A stretch of DNA of 64,000 nt from Ceratotherium simum simum (GCF_000283155.1 NW_004454160.1:2074013-2138012), one strand, 5' to 3'. Shown: positions 40,360 to 53,060, counted from the first letter of the stretch. Translations and numbers: made by a program. Notes: generated by a model from the sequence alone, not told the origin.

Positions 40360-40640
40360 TCTGGGTGTGACGTTTGGACAGGCGGAACACCAATCAGCTC
40401 CCACACCGGCCCCCGCCTGGCTAAGGCTAATCCGAAGGCGGAGCATTTCAGAGAGAGGCGAGGAAAGAGCTGGCCAACGGAGAGGTGTGCTCTCAGGACT
40501 TTCCTGCTTTCGGATGGAGGGCTGATGCTTATCTGAGTTCGTTGCCCAGCTCGCGGTGTCCTTTGAAAACAAGCCACGCCTCTCTTCTCGTAGCTTCCCT
40601 GATCTTGCCCTCTGCCTCTCTGCTCATCCGCTGCGTAATT
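40360..40640. promoter_or_regulatory. CpG-rich segment between genes (candidate promoter or enhancer)
   Basis: I count about 16 CpG dinucleotides in 280 bases, far above the surrounding DNA. It holds a CCAAT box (CACCAATCAGCTCC near 40389), a CACGCCTC motif near 40575 and GC-rich runs. No repeat was recognised. It could be an unannotated promoter or a conserved enhancer. Confidence 0.45.
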
Positions 40641-40823
40641 TGATTAAATATATTGATTTTTTTAAATGTGCCATCTCTTCCAACTGTTTATAGCTTTTCA
40701 AACCATTTTTTTTCAGATTATAATAAGCTCATTAAAAGAAATACGAACAGAGAAATTAGTGATTCCATAATTCAACTCTTGGAGATCCTCACTGATAAGC
40801 GTTTGGCGTACATTCGTCTAGAA

Positions 40824-41008
40824 CAGAGTTTCTTAACCTCAGCACTACTGATATTTTGGGCCAGAAAATTCTTTGTTTGAAGGACCGCCCTGTGCACTGT
40901 AAGATAATTAACAGCATCTTTGGCCTCTAACCACTAGATGTCAGTAGTAACCCCACCACAACCACCCAGCTGTGACGACCACAAATGTATCCAGGCATTG
41001 CTGAACAG
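40824..41008 (+). mobile_element. MER20 (hAT-Charlie) element, right end lost
   Basis: Starts CAGAGTTTCTTAACCTCAGC, then GATATTTTGGGCCAGAAAAT and TCTAACCACTAGATGTCAGT, in the MER20 order. The right terminal repeat is absent. Confidence 0.85.
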
Positions 41009-41034
41009 TTTCATACTATACATGCTTTCTTGCA

Positions 41035-41152
41035 ACTTGCTTTTCTTTCTTCCTTTCTTTCCTTCTTTCCTTCTCTCTCTGTCTTTCTCTCTCTCTCCCC
41101 CACTTCCCCTTCCTTCCTTCCTTCCTCCCTCCCTCCCTTCCTTCCTTTCAAC
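41035..41152. repeat. Polypyrimidine microsatellite (CTTT/CTTC/CCTT)n
   Basis: A nearly pure C/T strand of more than 100 bases made of CTTT, CTTC, CTCT and CCTT units. The complementary strand is purine-only over most of it. Confidence 0.95.
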
Positions 41153-41159
41153 TTAACAA

Positions 41160-42350
41160 GGTCATCTTTCCATTTCAGAACATCTGGATCTATCACATTA
41201 TTAAATTTATTTCTCATGATTTATTAAACCTGATATCTTCTATTGATAATCATTTTTAGTTTTCTTACTATGTACTGCTAACATAGCTAGGTGAAAATAT
41301 ATTATTTAAAACCCAAACTGTCTGTAGCCACTTCTGCTTTTTAAGAGGAGAGGAAAGGCATATTTCATATCAAAGAGAAAACAGACACCCATATTACTTC
41401 CCTTTTATTTATAAATCCTGGTGGGTAGAAGAGGAAGAGTCTGAAATGTGAAAATCTCTCTCCATTTTCTGTGTTGCTGAGGCTTGAGGACAAATTCATG
41501 GTCCCTCCCGTGGTCTAGCCTATTATTGAAGCTCTAGATATGCAAAGATAGGCTTGGGATGGAGAGGGCATAGAAAGCAAAATTGCTCTGCATAGCAAAA
41601 GGTGGCATTTTGACTGTCCCTAAGTAGTCCAAGGGGAAGCAAGCCATGGAAACACAGAAGTTGTAAGATGTGAGGAAAGTCCTGAGGTGAAGAGAGGAGG
41701 TCAAGTGACCATCAGGACATGGAGAAATGTAGCAGTGAGAAATTCTTCATGAGACAGTGGCCAAAGGACTTTTCTGTATGAGAATGTCTGATATGAATTT
41801 TTGAATGAGTCAGTTTGTATGATTGTAAAAATCCCAACTGTCATCTCAAACCTGTAAAAGTTGCTCTACATCCAAATGCCTTGGGAGGTGTTTTTGTTGT
41901 TTTGCTTTGTCTTGTTTTGTTTTAAGAAGATGGAAAATGAAGGAAAGGGGACTGAGTTCTACGTGTAGGTCGGTTCAGTAAAAAAGATGAGACCAGCTGT
42001 GAGAGGTGAGACACAAGTGGGATCAAAGATTCAGACGGAACCAGAACTCTGAGCAAGATGGAAGTAACTAGAGACAATAAAACAGCCAAACTCACGAAAA
42101 TCATGGAGAAGGCAAAGAACGTCCTGCGGGGTTAGGATTCTCAAGGCAACTTCATTTAAATCTCAAGGCATAAAATTACCGCTGGCAGCTGACACAGACA
42201 ACCAGGCCTGCAACGACATCCTTGCACATACACCTTTAAGTTGTTGTGCAACATTTCTTTGTTTATCCCGTAAACATTTATTGAATTCCTACCATTCTAT
42301 GGATGCAGCAATAAGCAAGACAGTCAATGGTCGTAGATCCCTAAAGATGA
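41160..42350. other. Intergenic DNA
   Basis: No gene or repeat recognised apart from a CATTTATTGAATTCCTACCA old-repeat piece near 42277. Confidence 0.5.
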
Positions 42351-42354
42351 AGTT

Positions 42355-42990
42355 TGCATTTGCTTAGTTAAATTGCTAGGTCAAAGGACGTGATAATTTC
42401 AAAATTCTGAAAGATATTACAAAATATCCTTTCCTATCCGGAAATTGGACTTTCTTCCAGGCTTTGTTTTTATTTGCTAATGGTTTAATATGTTTCTCCA
42501 TATTTAAATCTTATCCATCAAAATGTATATTGCTGTATCACATGAATTTCTAAATTGTTTTTCCCCTAAATGTCCAGCTAGGTTTTTGGAGCCACAATTT
42601 ATTCAGTATTCAATCTTCCACCATCGATTTATGATGCTTCCCTCATGATATTTTAACCTCTGTGTGATAGAACGATTTCTGAGCTATTCTATCTGTTTCA
42701 TTGATTGGCTTATCTTTTCTTATGCCAGAACCACAATTATCGTTTTTATTATTATACCTTTATGAATAATTTAATATCTGGCCAGGCAAGTACTCTCACT
42801 TTACTCCCTTTTTGTTTTAAAATTTTTTCATGATTTTTAGCTGTTTATTCTTCCAGTTGAAGCTAAGAATAATTTTATTAAGTACAAAAAAAATTCTATA
42901 AGGATTATGTTAAAATTATCACCCAGTTTGGGAGGTTTAAAATCTTTACAATCATCAATCTTCCCATCCTGGTGTGTCTCTCCAGACATG
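42355..42990 (-). mobile_element. LINE-1 fragment, reversed
   Basis: L1 sequence on the minus strand: CCATCGATTTATGATGCTTC, AGCTGTTTATTCTTCCAGTT, and near the right end AGGTTTAAAATCTTTACAAT. Old and heavily decayed. Confidence 0.65.
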
Positions 42991-42999
42991 GGAAGGGTC

Positions 43000-45340
43000 T
43001 GTGATTTCACCCTATTTGCAAACCAACAAGTTAACCTGTTAACAGTTCTATGGATGTTGACAGAAATTAAGAGCTCTGAAGAGGCAATCCCTCAGATAAC
43101 AACCGGGGAGCTGCGTCCCTACTTCTCTCCTTCTAGCCAAACCCAAAGTTTCCTACAAGGCTTTATGATATCTAAGTGATTTCGAGGAAAATACTAATAA
43201 AATATGATTCTTTAAAGTTTTCACATTACCTCTTTCCTGTTTCATTTCATGTGCTTCCTCGTTAACATGGTCGTGTCTTTTGCTTGTGGTTTCTTAGCTG
43301 TGCTTGTTACTCGCACTGGGGGAATGAAGCCCATTTTGCACAAATGCATAAATCTGGTTTTAGTTTATTTAAAAAAAACATTGTTTTTAGGCCCCATTCC
43401 CTCCCAATCTTTTCAATGCTCTCATCCACCAGCCCTAGTGTGCTAATGCTTTGGGGACAGCTAAGTCAATGATTAATGTAAAGGCAAAAATAGTTGTGCA
43501 GAATTCAAACTCCCTAGGCCAAAGGTGACAACAGAGAAAACGAATCACGCACAGTTTATACATTGCTCTCTAGAATAGAAATTCATGAAATCCGCAGGCT
43601 ACCACAGATTTGATTCATTGTCTGCGATTTGGTCCTAACAGATTCTTTCCATTTAAATTAACACAGCTGCCCTTAGAGAAATGAGAAAAGTCTTCCCTTT
43701 CAAGATCAATTACAAGAAAAGCCTTGCAGTTCTCCCACTAATACCGGCTGCAGATCTCCAGCAATAATCTTCTCTGCTCTGGGATGGGTAAACTGTATGA
43801 AAGGTCTGTATGTCATGCTACAGCAGCCAGACATCTGAAGGGACCATGTGCACTCTCATGGAAATGGTGTAATCATCGAGCCTTACTGCAGAGGTCTTCG
43901 CAGCTCAGGAGGGAAAGGAAAAGTTCTTCATGGCCACCCTTACATCTGCCTTTCGGTTTTGTTTTATTGTAGTTTTGCTCCTGGATTCAGAATGTAAAAT
44001 TTCCTAAAGCCTGGAAAACAAGGGAATGCTTTTTCCACTGCTCTAAGGAACAAGAAAGACTCATTAGGATTTGTGCTTGTGCTTGCTTCAGACCTGTTTT
44101 CTTAGGTTAAACATTTCCTACCACAATCTTGGTTTTGCTCTTAATTTACTTTGTAAATCCTGTTATTCAAATAGTTCAAAGATGAATCAGATGTTCAATT
44201 TTTTGAGATGTCACTGTATGGAACAAGAGCTGGTCTCTCCTTCTTTAACATGGTCCTGGTTACTTCTGACCATGTTCTTCCAGTTAGTTCCTGGGTGACT
44301 ACCAGAGGGCTTCAGGGTGACTGTATGTACTCTCTGCAATGCAGGGACTTGGTCCCATAGTCAACAAACCTCACTCAGCAACTAAGGAAGTGACTTATTG
44401 GCAAGGGGGAAGGGGATGATGAGCCAGTTGCAAATGAGTGTCCTGTGACTCTAAATGGTGACTTTGATAATGAACCATTAGGTCATCCCTGTTGGGTAGC
44501 TTGGCTTACCAGCTGGATGGCTGCTTTGCCTAGAGCATGTCAAGCTCAATTAGAACTCTTTTGCAGTAGGAAAAGTCTTTTGCAGTGAGATGGGCTGATG
44601 GTTTCTTACTGTAGTCCAATTTGTTATGGCGTTGGCAGCAGGTAAAACTGCAGGGGTGGGCATTCTCCCACTACTTGCTCAGGTAAACCTTCTCCACTGT
44701 GTCCACCCCCAGCACCCAGCCTGCTCTCTCTCCATTGTCTCACCTCATGAAGTGCGACCTTAGCCTAGTCCTTAACCAGTTCTTCTCAATTTTCTCAGGA
44801 GCAAAATCAACCCACAACACAGTTGTTGATCAAATGAGGTCACATGTGAGGGGGCTTATAAAGAGTAGACTGCTTATAATGTATATATATTCATCATTCA
44901 TTCATCATTCATTCAGCTGGAGTAGTGAAACAGAATTCAACTGAGTTATGTAAATCTCCATTAGGGGGCGCCCTTTCATTCCAAATGTCCTGTGCAGTTC
45001 TATTCCAAATTCAGCAGGTGGAATTCCAGTGCTTTTCACACAGCCTTAAGTGGCAAGGAAAGGGAGGGTACTGCCTCATGTCCTCTCAGCCTAGAAATTG
45101 GACATGGTTCTCATTTATGATTATAACCAGGAAGAGACCCTTTTCTTTATGCATTTAGCAAATAATACCCTAAGACATCTATTGGTTTGAAGTCCATTTT
45201 TATGGGACAATATTATGGCCAGCACTGCAGAAAAACAAATGATAAAGAATATATGCATAAGCATCAACTACATTAGATTATGGTAATGGGGGTATAAGCC
45301 ACTTTGGGGGGCAAAAGTAATTGGCAGAAGTGGGAATGGT
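43000..45340. other. Intergenic DNA
   Basis: No gene or clear repeat recognised. A CATTCATT run lies at 44893-44915. Confidence 0.55.
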
Positions 45341-45344
45341 TATT

Positions 45345-45720
45345 TAAAGTCTATTTTGTTCTAGGTGTTTTACAGATATTATTTCACTTAATCCCCTATA
45401 ACAGGGGTTAGCAAACTATGGCCCAAAGGTCAAATTCAGATGGCTGATTGTTTTTGTAAGTAAAATTTTATTGGAACACAGCCGTGCTCATTTGTTTATG
45501 TATTGTCTACGTGCCTTCACCTTATAATGGCAGAGACCGTATGGCCCACAGAGTCTAAAACATTTACAATCTGGCTCATAACAGAAAAAGTTTGCTGACT
45601 CCTGCTCTATAACCATGTGAAATGGAATTTATTTGCATTTTACTGATGAATAAACTGAAACTCAGAAAAATTAAGTAACTGGCCAAAGTCACACTACTAG
45701 TAAATTGCAGAGCTAGACTT
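45345..45720 (-). repeat. MIR SINE, reversed, split by a hAT element
   Basis: Left part has CTAGGTGTTTTACAGATATT; right part has TACTGATGAATAAACTGAAA and CTGGCCAAAGTCACACTACT. The two parts are continuous once the element at 45402-45604 is removed. Confidence 0.8.
45402..45604 (+). mobile_element. Non-autonomous hAT element inside MIR
   Basis: Terminal repeats CAGGGGTTAGCAAAC and GTTTGCTGACTCCTG. Flanked by an 8-base duplication with one mismatch (CCCTATAA at 45394-45401, CTCTATAA at 45605-45612), as expected for hAT. The interior includes TTTATTGGAACACAGCCGTG. Confidence 0.85.
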
Positions 45721-45859
45721 TGCCTCAAAGTTGACTTTCTTTCCAAAACCCTTGCTCTTTCTGCTGTTCCTGCACAACAACCTCCCCAGTTTATCAAGTG
45801 CCTACATAGGCCTGGTGTTTCACATTATGGATCTCATTGAGTATAGTGAATTCAAACTA

Positions 45860-46280
45860 CTTTGCATAGTTTTCAAGGATCTGCACAGTCTAATTTCAGC
45901 TTCCCTTTCCTGCCACACTCCTACTCCTCCCCTAGTGAGCCTAGCTAGAGTCGACCTGGGTCCATCACTGTTCCCAAACTCTCCTTTCTCTTCCTTGCTC
46001 CATGCCTCTGTTTCATGGTTCCACTACTTCCAAATAAACACCCTCCCTCACTTCGCAGATCTTGCCCTATGCTCCAGGAATCCTGCCTTAGCCACCCATT
46101 CAGAAGTGATAGCTCCCTCCTCCAACGCGGAGAGCAGGTCTCCTTCCTGTTGAATTAGCACGTATCATATGCTGACTTGGATCATCTTTTGGCTATTTAT
46201 GTCATATCTTCTAAAGGAGGTTATAAATTTCCTGAGAGTGAGGACTGTATGGTAGACTGTGTCATCCATGTTGGTACTAA
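45860..46280 (+). repeat. LINE-2 3' end
   Basis: Fits the L2 3' region: GGATCTGCACAGTCTAATTT, CTTCCTTGCTCCATGCCTCT, then TTTCCTGAGAGTGAGGACTG. It explains a 140-codon open frame here. Confidence 0.65.
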
Positions 46281-46460
46281 ACAATGGCAGGTCCATTTGA
46301 TTGATAAGCGTTCTTCCATAGAAATAAACCCTGCTCACTCTTCCACACAACTCAGCGTGTAACTGAAAGCACAATACTGGCATCTGGATATGGAGTGTAA
46401 AACGTGATAAAATGAAGAAAACTGGGAAAAGAGTGCAATGATATAAGCATCTTACTCTCA

Positions 46461-46712
46461 TTTTTTTTTTTTTTTTTTGTGAGGAGGACCAGCCCTGACC
46501 TAACATCCAATGCCAATCCTCCTCTTTTTTGCTGAGGAAGACTGGCCCTGGGCTAACATCCCGGCCCATCTTCCTCTACTTTATATGGGACGCCGCCACA
46601 GCATGGCCTAACAAGTGGTGCATCGGTGCGCACCCGGGATCCGAACCGGCGAACCCCGGGCCGCCGCAGCGGAACGTGTGCACTTAACCGCCTGCGCCAC
46701 CGGGCTGGCCCC
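46461..46712 (-). mobile_element. ERE-type SINE, long form
   Basis: Right end GCGCCACCGGGCTGGCCC, left poly(T). Flanked by a perfect duplication CTTACTCTCATTTTTT (46451-46466 and 46713-46728). GC content of the head is high, with most CpGs kept. Confidence 0.95.
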
Positions 46713-46795
46713 CTTACTCTCATTTTTTAACTCTAGGACTGCAGTATTAGATTTCCCTTCACATGCCTTTCCTAAGACGGCACAGTTCTTGGCAG

Positions 46796-47025
46796 CATGA
46801 GATCTGGAGTCAGCTGGGTTTGAAACCTGACTCTTACTTACCGGCTCTGTGACCTTGGACACATTACTGAACCTCTCTGAGCTTCAGTGTCCTCATATTT
46901 ACAATAGAGAAAGTAGTAATGTCTAATTGGATTGTTCTGAAGAGTAAATGGGGAGATATATTTAAAGATCTTAGCACAGTCTCTGGCACATAAGAAGCTC
47001 CTAATAATTACTGGCTGTTATTTTT
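46796..47025 (+). repeat. MIR SINE
   Basis: AGATCTGGAGTCAGCTGGGT, CGGCTCTGTGACCTTGGACA, TTAGCACAGTCTCTGGCACA follow the MIR consensus in order. Confidence 0.85.
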
Positions 47026-47029
47026 CCAA

Positions 47030-49190
47030 AGCTCTATCCCTAGATGGGCACCAGATCTAAACATTTAAGACTGACTGGATCCTGCCCACTCACCGCTATG
47101 CATTAACCATTCTTCCTGCCAATGTCATCCAACAACACTACTAAGTGGCCCGCTGCAATCTGAGGGGTCACCAAGAAAGTTGATGATGAATACGCTGCCC
47201 ACAGCACCTATATTTTAGTAGAGACATGGGAAGCAGAAAAACAGATATTTCATCTCCCCAGCTTCTCGCCAAACATCATTTACAGCAGACATGTGATTCC
47301 AAACTGGAGACAGAGTTGAGAAACAGTCACATGTCCTGGTCTGCTAATGCAATGCCTCAGGGTCTCTTGGGTAGATAACTCTCCTTGGTAACAATCAGTT
47401 CCTTCATCTGTCACCTCAAAGAGAATCTGGCACCTCTGTTTTGCTCTATTGTTACCTCGGGGCTGCAGTTTAGCCCCACCCACCTATTCCTTTCTTCTCT
47501 GTACCTTCTCAGCTGTCTATCAGTCAGGACACACTTGAGTTTCCAGATTTAAAAACTGACTGTATTATAGAATGAGGAATTGGGGTTGATGTAAGCAATA
47601 TACAGATAGAGAAGCTACTGGTATTAACTACGAGCATTTACTCCAGCCTAATTCACTCAATTCTGGCTTTACAGCTCCTGTCTCTTTCCCTTTCTACTTG
47701 GTCAGCCAATTTTTCAACACGGTCCTTGCAAACACGTGGTGTTTTCTGGTGAGTGTGAGGTTTTATCCCTGGCTTCTGGTTAAAACTGCAGTCTTCGTAG
47801 CCATCTGAACTCTTGAAATGGTTATTCCTCTGTGCCTTCAAAATCCTTCATATAATCTTTATCTCTAGAGACCCCAGCCTGGGACAAACCCTAGTTCTGC
47901 TTTTCCAGTGTCCTCACATGGAGTCAACCCAAATATCACGACAGATGTAGCTAAGGGCATAATGCCAGTCAACTGTCCACCTCTCACCTGGCCCTGCATT
48001 CTACTCCCTCTCCAAAAAATAAGTCTTGACATAAGATATAACTCTTCCATTTATTTTTAATGAGTACAGAGGTTGACTAGTTCCTTTTTCAGCTGACCTT
48101 TTGAAGCTGTTAAACTGGTTTCTTTATATCAACAGCCAAAGCAAAATGACCATGAATAAAATCTCACGGGAAAAAGAAATGTGCATTATTTTCTCTTCAG
48201 AGTTACAGATGGACAGACCATGTTCTAGGCAGAAGAACATGCTGGTACAATCTAAGCACATAAGACACAACCATACTGGGACAGAATTTTCCTTTGCATG
48301 GGGCTGGATGGAGGTAGACATTTCACAGGCTGGTGTGGGTAATCTCTGTAAATACCTATAAGTGTTAAAGATTAAAGCAACTATTAAAGAGTCAATTGGT
48401 AATGGATGAAGTGCCTCTGGAAGCAGCCAGAAGAAACAGAAGCTCATATAGTGAAGCCTGGAGCAGGAAAGGGAAACAAAGTTAGTGAAATAAGAGAGTG
48501 ACTGCCGTTGAAGTCCTGGACCAGGAAGGATTTCTGGCTGGCAGTAGATGGGAAGAAGGTAAGCCAGGAACTAAGTGCAGCTGGAGTACTAACTACAGGA
48601 CGGAGGAAAGGCTACTTTGGGGAGCAGGGCCAGGAAGAGGCTTAGCAAGTTTATGGAGGAGGAGAGCCCACAAAGCCCAGACACAAAGGGCTGGCCAAGA
48701 CGTACCTCTATGCTGGGAAAACATGAATGCTGCATCCACTCTGAGTCATGAGAGCGTGTGGTTGCTGAGTGGTTACTCTGAGTTCTGCAGAAGAGAAAGG
48801 CAAGGGCTGCACTCCTCCAGGGATTTGTGACCCAACTCTGTGCAGAGTCAGCGAGGCACTCGGTGTGGGAGGCGGTGGAGGATGGACACCAGGGGAGATT
48901 CCTGCCCCAAGAATCTCTGAATCTAGCTGAGGAGACAGAACCAACAACTTGCACAAAACGTCTCATGAACTAACAGGAAGAGTAGAAAATAAAATGCGAG
49001 TGTTTTGTGGCACGGTCTATCAGAACTCTGGGCATTCACAGGGATGGGAAAATGTGACAGTGAAAGGAGCAAAGAATTTAGAGGAAAAAACCCAAAACTG
49101 TGGAGTAAAAGAATTGAGCCTTAGCCAATGAATCGAGGCTTCAAGGGGCAGATCCAGACCCTGGATAATTTGATGTCCCTTTAAATTAAT
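47030..49190. other. Intergenic DNA
   Basis: No gene recognised. Short open frames in 48,100-49,300 have no known domain. Nothing else seen. Confidence 0.55.
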
Positions 49191-49197
49191 ATTCTCT

Positions 49198-49453
49198 GGG
49201 GCTGGCCCGAAGGTGTAGCGGTTAAGTTTGCGCACTTTGCTTTGGCAGCCTGGCATTTGCAGGTTCCGATCCTGGGTGCGGACCTCCCCACCGCTCATCA
49301 AGCCGTGCTGAGGCGGGGTTCCCACATAGAAGAGCTACAACTCTACAACTATGATACACAACCATGTGCTGGGGCTTTGGGGAGAAAAAAGGAAAAGAGG
49401 AAGATTGGCAACAGATGTTAGCACAGGGCCAATCTTCCTCAAAAAAACAAAAA
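49198..49453 (+). mobile_element. ERE-type SINE
   Basis: Head GGGGCTGGCCCGAAGGTGTA, body TGTGCTGGGGCTTTGGGGAG, then GAGGAAGATTGGCAACAGAT before the A-rich tail. It faces the element at 49824 (opposite strand). Confidence 0.92.
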
Positions 49454-49823
49454 GAGGCTTAAAAGAGTTATTTAAAAAATAAATACATTAATTAATTAAT
49501 TAATATTATCTAACGGAGAGGGGTAAGGAAAATTGATGATTATTTCCATTAATAAAAATCAAATCTTTCTTGATGCTCAAATAAGGAATTTGTTGTATGC
49601 ACCAACTATAGCAGAATGTTTTACTTATTTGGAATTGTCTTTCGTTTCACAGTTTTCCCAGCACTCATAACTGGAGAGCATTAGTCACTGACACTCACCA
49701 AAAACAGAGATAACTTACTTGGATATGTTACACAGGGTCGTCCAAGACATGTTTCCTAAAAAAATATTTTTCTTAAATTACAGGAAGACCACTAGTGTAT
49801 GTGAAAAGTGACTTTTGCTTTTT

Positions 49824-50052
49824 TTTTTTGGTGAGGGAGATTGGCCATGAGCTAACATCTGTTGCCAATCTTCCCCTTTCTGCTGAGGAAGATTGGCCCT
49901 GAGCTAACATCTGTGCCCACCTTCCTCTACTTTGTATACGGGACGCAGCCACAACATGGCTTGATGAGTCTGCACCGGGGATCTGAACCTGTGAACCCAA
50001 GGCCGCCAAAGCAGAGCACATGAACTTAACCACTAAGCCATGGGGCCAGCCC
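49824..50052 (-). mobile_element. ERE-type SINE, long form
   Basis: Right end AAGCCATGGGGCCAGCCC, left poly(T), doubled GAGATTGGC/GAGGAAGATTGGC module. Flanked by a 15-base duplication with one mismatch (49809-49823 and 50053-50067). Confidence 0.93.
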
Positions 50053-50949
50053 TGACTTTTACTTTTTAATCTAAATATTTTATTATTCAGTTCCTTAATA
50101 GCAAGAATGTATTCACACATCACTGGTATAATCTATAATACGAATGTATTTTTAAAGTTTCCTATCTATTATTTATTTATCTGCTTTTATGCCAATAACA
50201 CATTTACCACATTTCTATAATTTTTGTTCTCTTCTGTTTTCATTTCCAACCAGATGACTTCATGGGAGGCAAATTAAAGGGATTACAATTTATGTTTAAA
50301 AAAATCTCTTATTCCCTGTACTATGTTAGGTTTCAGAATTCAGCTGCCAGCTTGAGGTCTTCTTGGGATTGAGACAGAACTCTGACGACACCAAGAAACA
50401 TGCATGTATATATCACAGAAAATGTCAACTAGGATGAATCCGCAGCCCTGGGGTTGTTTTTATATTTTATCCCAGAACACTTCCTTCTTGAGTGGGAATA
50501 GAACCAATTCACATTTCATCACTTGTGTTGGGAGTGTTGGTAGAAAGCTGAGTTCAACGGCATTGAATCTCTGACTAATTCCTGGGCTCTTTTAGCGGCT
50601 CTGTGCATGGAAGCCTGCGGGAGCTGACTCTGCCCTTCTGGCTCTTATTTGTAACCTGTGCATGTCCTTGCTCTAAAACTCTGAAACTCACCTCCCTCAT
50701 CTGTTTGGGAATATTAATATCTACAGAGTCTACCTCATAGTGTCACTTGAAGCTCAGATGAGATAACGAATGTGAAAATATCTTTGTAAATTGGACAACG
50801 TTGGCCATATGTAGGCTGTTATCTTATGAGGATGGAGAGCGTTAGATTGGTCAAGAAGTACTCCAATGAGAATCTCAGCTTACAGCCCCCCTTGACTTCT
50901 TGTTGAACACTGCTCTTGAACTCATGGGTCAGAATACATAAAGGAGTAG

Positions 50950-51100
50950 GGTGTTACTGGAAAGAGCAAGGGCTTGGAAGGTGTGACTCTAGGTCAAGTC
51001 CCCAGCACTGTACTACATTGAGATGTATGAATTTGGGTAAATCACTTAACCTCTTTAGTTTCTTTATCTGTAAAATTAGACGGTTGGACAAAAAAACTTA
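50950..51100 (+). repeat. MIR SINE fragment
   Basis: GAAAGAGCAAGGGCTTGGAA, then GGGTAAATCACTTAACCTCT and TTTATCTGTAAAATTAG fit MIR. Confidence 0.7.
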
Positions 51101-51589
51101 TGCGTTATATAAGTATGAAAACCATGCTTTCAGACTTTCTAAGGTACTCAGGCTATGCTGAAATATGCATGGTGCAAGCTCAAGGACCCATCTTCTTCAC
51201 TGAGGTGTCCTCTGGTGCCATATACGAGGCCTGATATATAGTAGGTGCTCAGTAAATGTATGTTGAGTATAAGAATGACAGTTCAATCACAGTAGTAACT
51301 GATTTGTGGGGTAATTTTATATTTATTTTAATGCAATTTTATTCCTTTCAACAAAGATGAATGGTTCAATATATAACTCCATGTAATTAATAAGGAATAC
51401 TTTTCTAAGACTTATTATCTAAATGAATCCACAAATCCAAAAAGTGATTCTGATTTTGCTTTGAAGAAAAAAGGTCATCATACCTTGAAAAAGATATAAT
51501 ATTTAAACTCAGGATTTTCTGGAAATTAGTTCCATTGCCTTGTCTATGTGATTTCTTCCAGCACTAAAATATTAAGATCTGAGACATCC

Positions 51590-52235
51590 AGCTATACTTC
51601 TCCTCCGCCCACCCTCACCACCACCCCTCAACCTGGCCTCATTTTGGCCTTCCAGGGTGCTCTGCAATCAGTGCCAAGCTGTTTCTAGGCTCTGGGTCTT
51701 TGCGCTTAAGATTCCTTTGACCCAGAATCACCTTGCTCCCTTCCCCTGTCACCTGACTAGCTCCTATTCCTCCGTCCAGGCTCAGCTTGAAAGTTTCCCA
51801 GAAAATGTTTCCTGACTCCTAAGATTGGGTTAGGCACCAGTAGCACCCTGGATGTTTTTCTAGGGCGACCTGTCTGCATCATGTCATTTATCACACTAGA
51901 TTGTCATTAGGCCGTTAGAGTGAAGGTGATAAGACACAGACACTGGAGCTATACTGCTGGGGTTCCAAGCTGACTAGCAGGGTGAATTGGAGGGATGACT
52001 CATGCAACCTGCCTCATAGGGTTGTCGAGAGTATTAAATGATTGAAGGACTCATATATGGAAGTGTATAGAACAAGGCTTGGCACATTATATCATATAGT
52101 ATTTGCTGATTCTGGTGTTAAATATTATTATTTGTTTGGTCAACTCAAGCCCATACGCTCCTTGAGAGTAGGAACCACACTTTATTCACTGTTGTATCCT
52201 AGCACTGTAAATATTTGCTGAATAATGGATTTATC
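51590..52235 (+). repeat. LINE-2 3' end split by a MIR
   Basis: L2 words CAGGCTCAGCTTGAAAGTTT and CTCCTTGAGAGTAGGAACCA flank a MIR at about 51925-52130 (ATAGGGTTGTCGAGAGTATT). The L2 3' end reaches CTGTAAATATTTGCTGAATA. Confidence 0.65.
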
Positions 52236-52639
52236 TTTTCTGCTTCACTGAAGTCATATTGGGAGACCCTCTGGCTTGACTGGAGATGATAAACCTAGTG
52301 ATGAAGCCACAATGCTCAAAGAGAAAAGTTGATGAGTAGGTGGGGGGTACTAGTCAAGTCTGCTCTATGCTAAAGAAATCTTAGTTAGAATAGGATGAAG
52401 TTTTGGTAACCCCATATAAAAAGCTGTGACTAGTGATAAATTACAGGAAAATTAGCATGCCAATGGAAGTGGTAATTGACACCATTGAGTGTAGACACAG
52501 TAAAAGAAAACAAAGCAGTTTAACTCCACTCCCTTATTCAACCTCTAAGGACTGAGCCATTTTCTTTTCAGCCTGTCTACCAGCATAGATACTTTCCCTT
52601 CCAGGCTGTCTCATTACCCCAGTGCTGTGTCCACTGTTC

Positions 52640-53060
52640 ACACTCCTTAGCATGGCTCACGATGTCATTCAGGCCCTCGGCCCTTGCCTACTTCTCTAGC
52701 CTCAATCATTGTCATTCTGAGCAACCATCCTTCCCCATTCCCTACCCTTCAGCTTCTGGGGTTTTTGCCCTCACCTGAAGTGCCCAGCTCCTCACTCAGA
52801 AAACCTACTTCTATTCTTCAAGACTCAGCTCTGGTGTCACCACTGGGAAAGCACTCTCTGACAATCCCAATTTCTTCTGTGCCCCGACTGCTTGCTACGC
52901 AAGCTCAGTCACAGAGTTATTTCCTCATGTGGTTATCATTCTTCTATCAGATTGCTATCAGGACCCGCATCTTTCATTTTGGTGCCCCCAGCACCGAGCA
53001 TTGTGCACGGAAGGGAGCAGGCATTCACTAACACAATAAGTGTCCAGCTACTGAATGAAT
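52640..53060 (+). repeat. LINE-2 3' end
   Basis: TCAAGACTCAGCTCTGGTGT, then GAAAGCACTCTCTGACAATC and GCCCCCAGCACCGAGCATTG follow the L2 3' order. It ends near GAATGAATGGA. Confidence 0.65.

Noticed and set aside
45731..46153. 140-codon open frame on the plus strand
   Set aside because: The DNA matches the 3' end of LINE-2, which is pyrimidine-rich and often open by chance.
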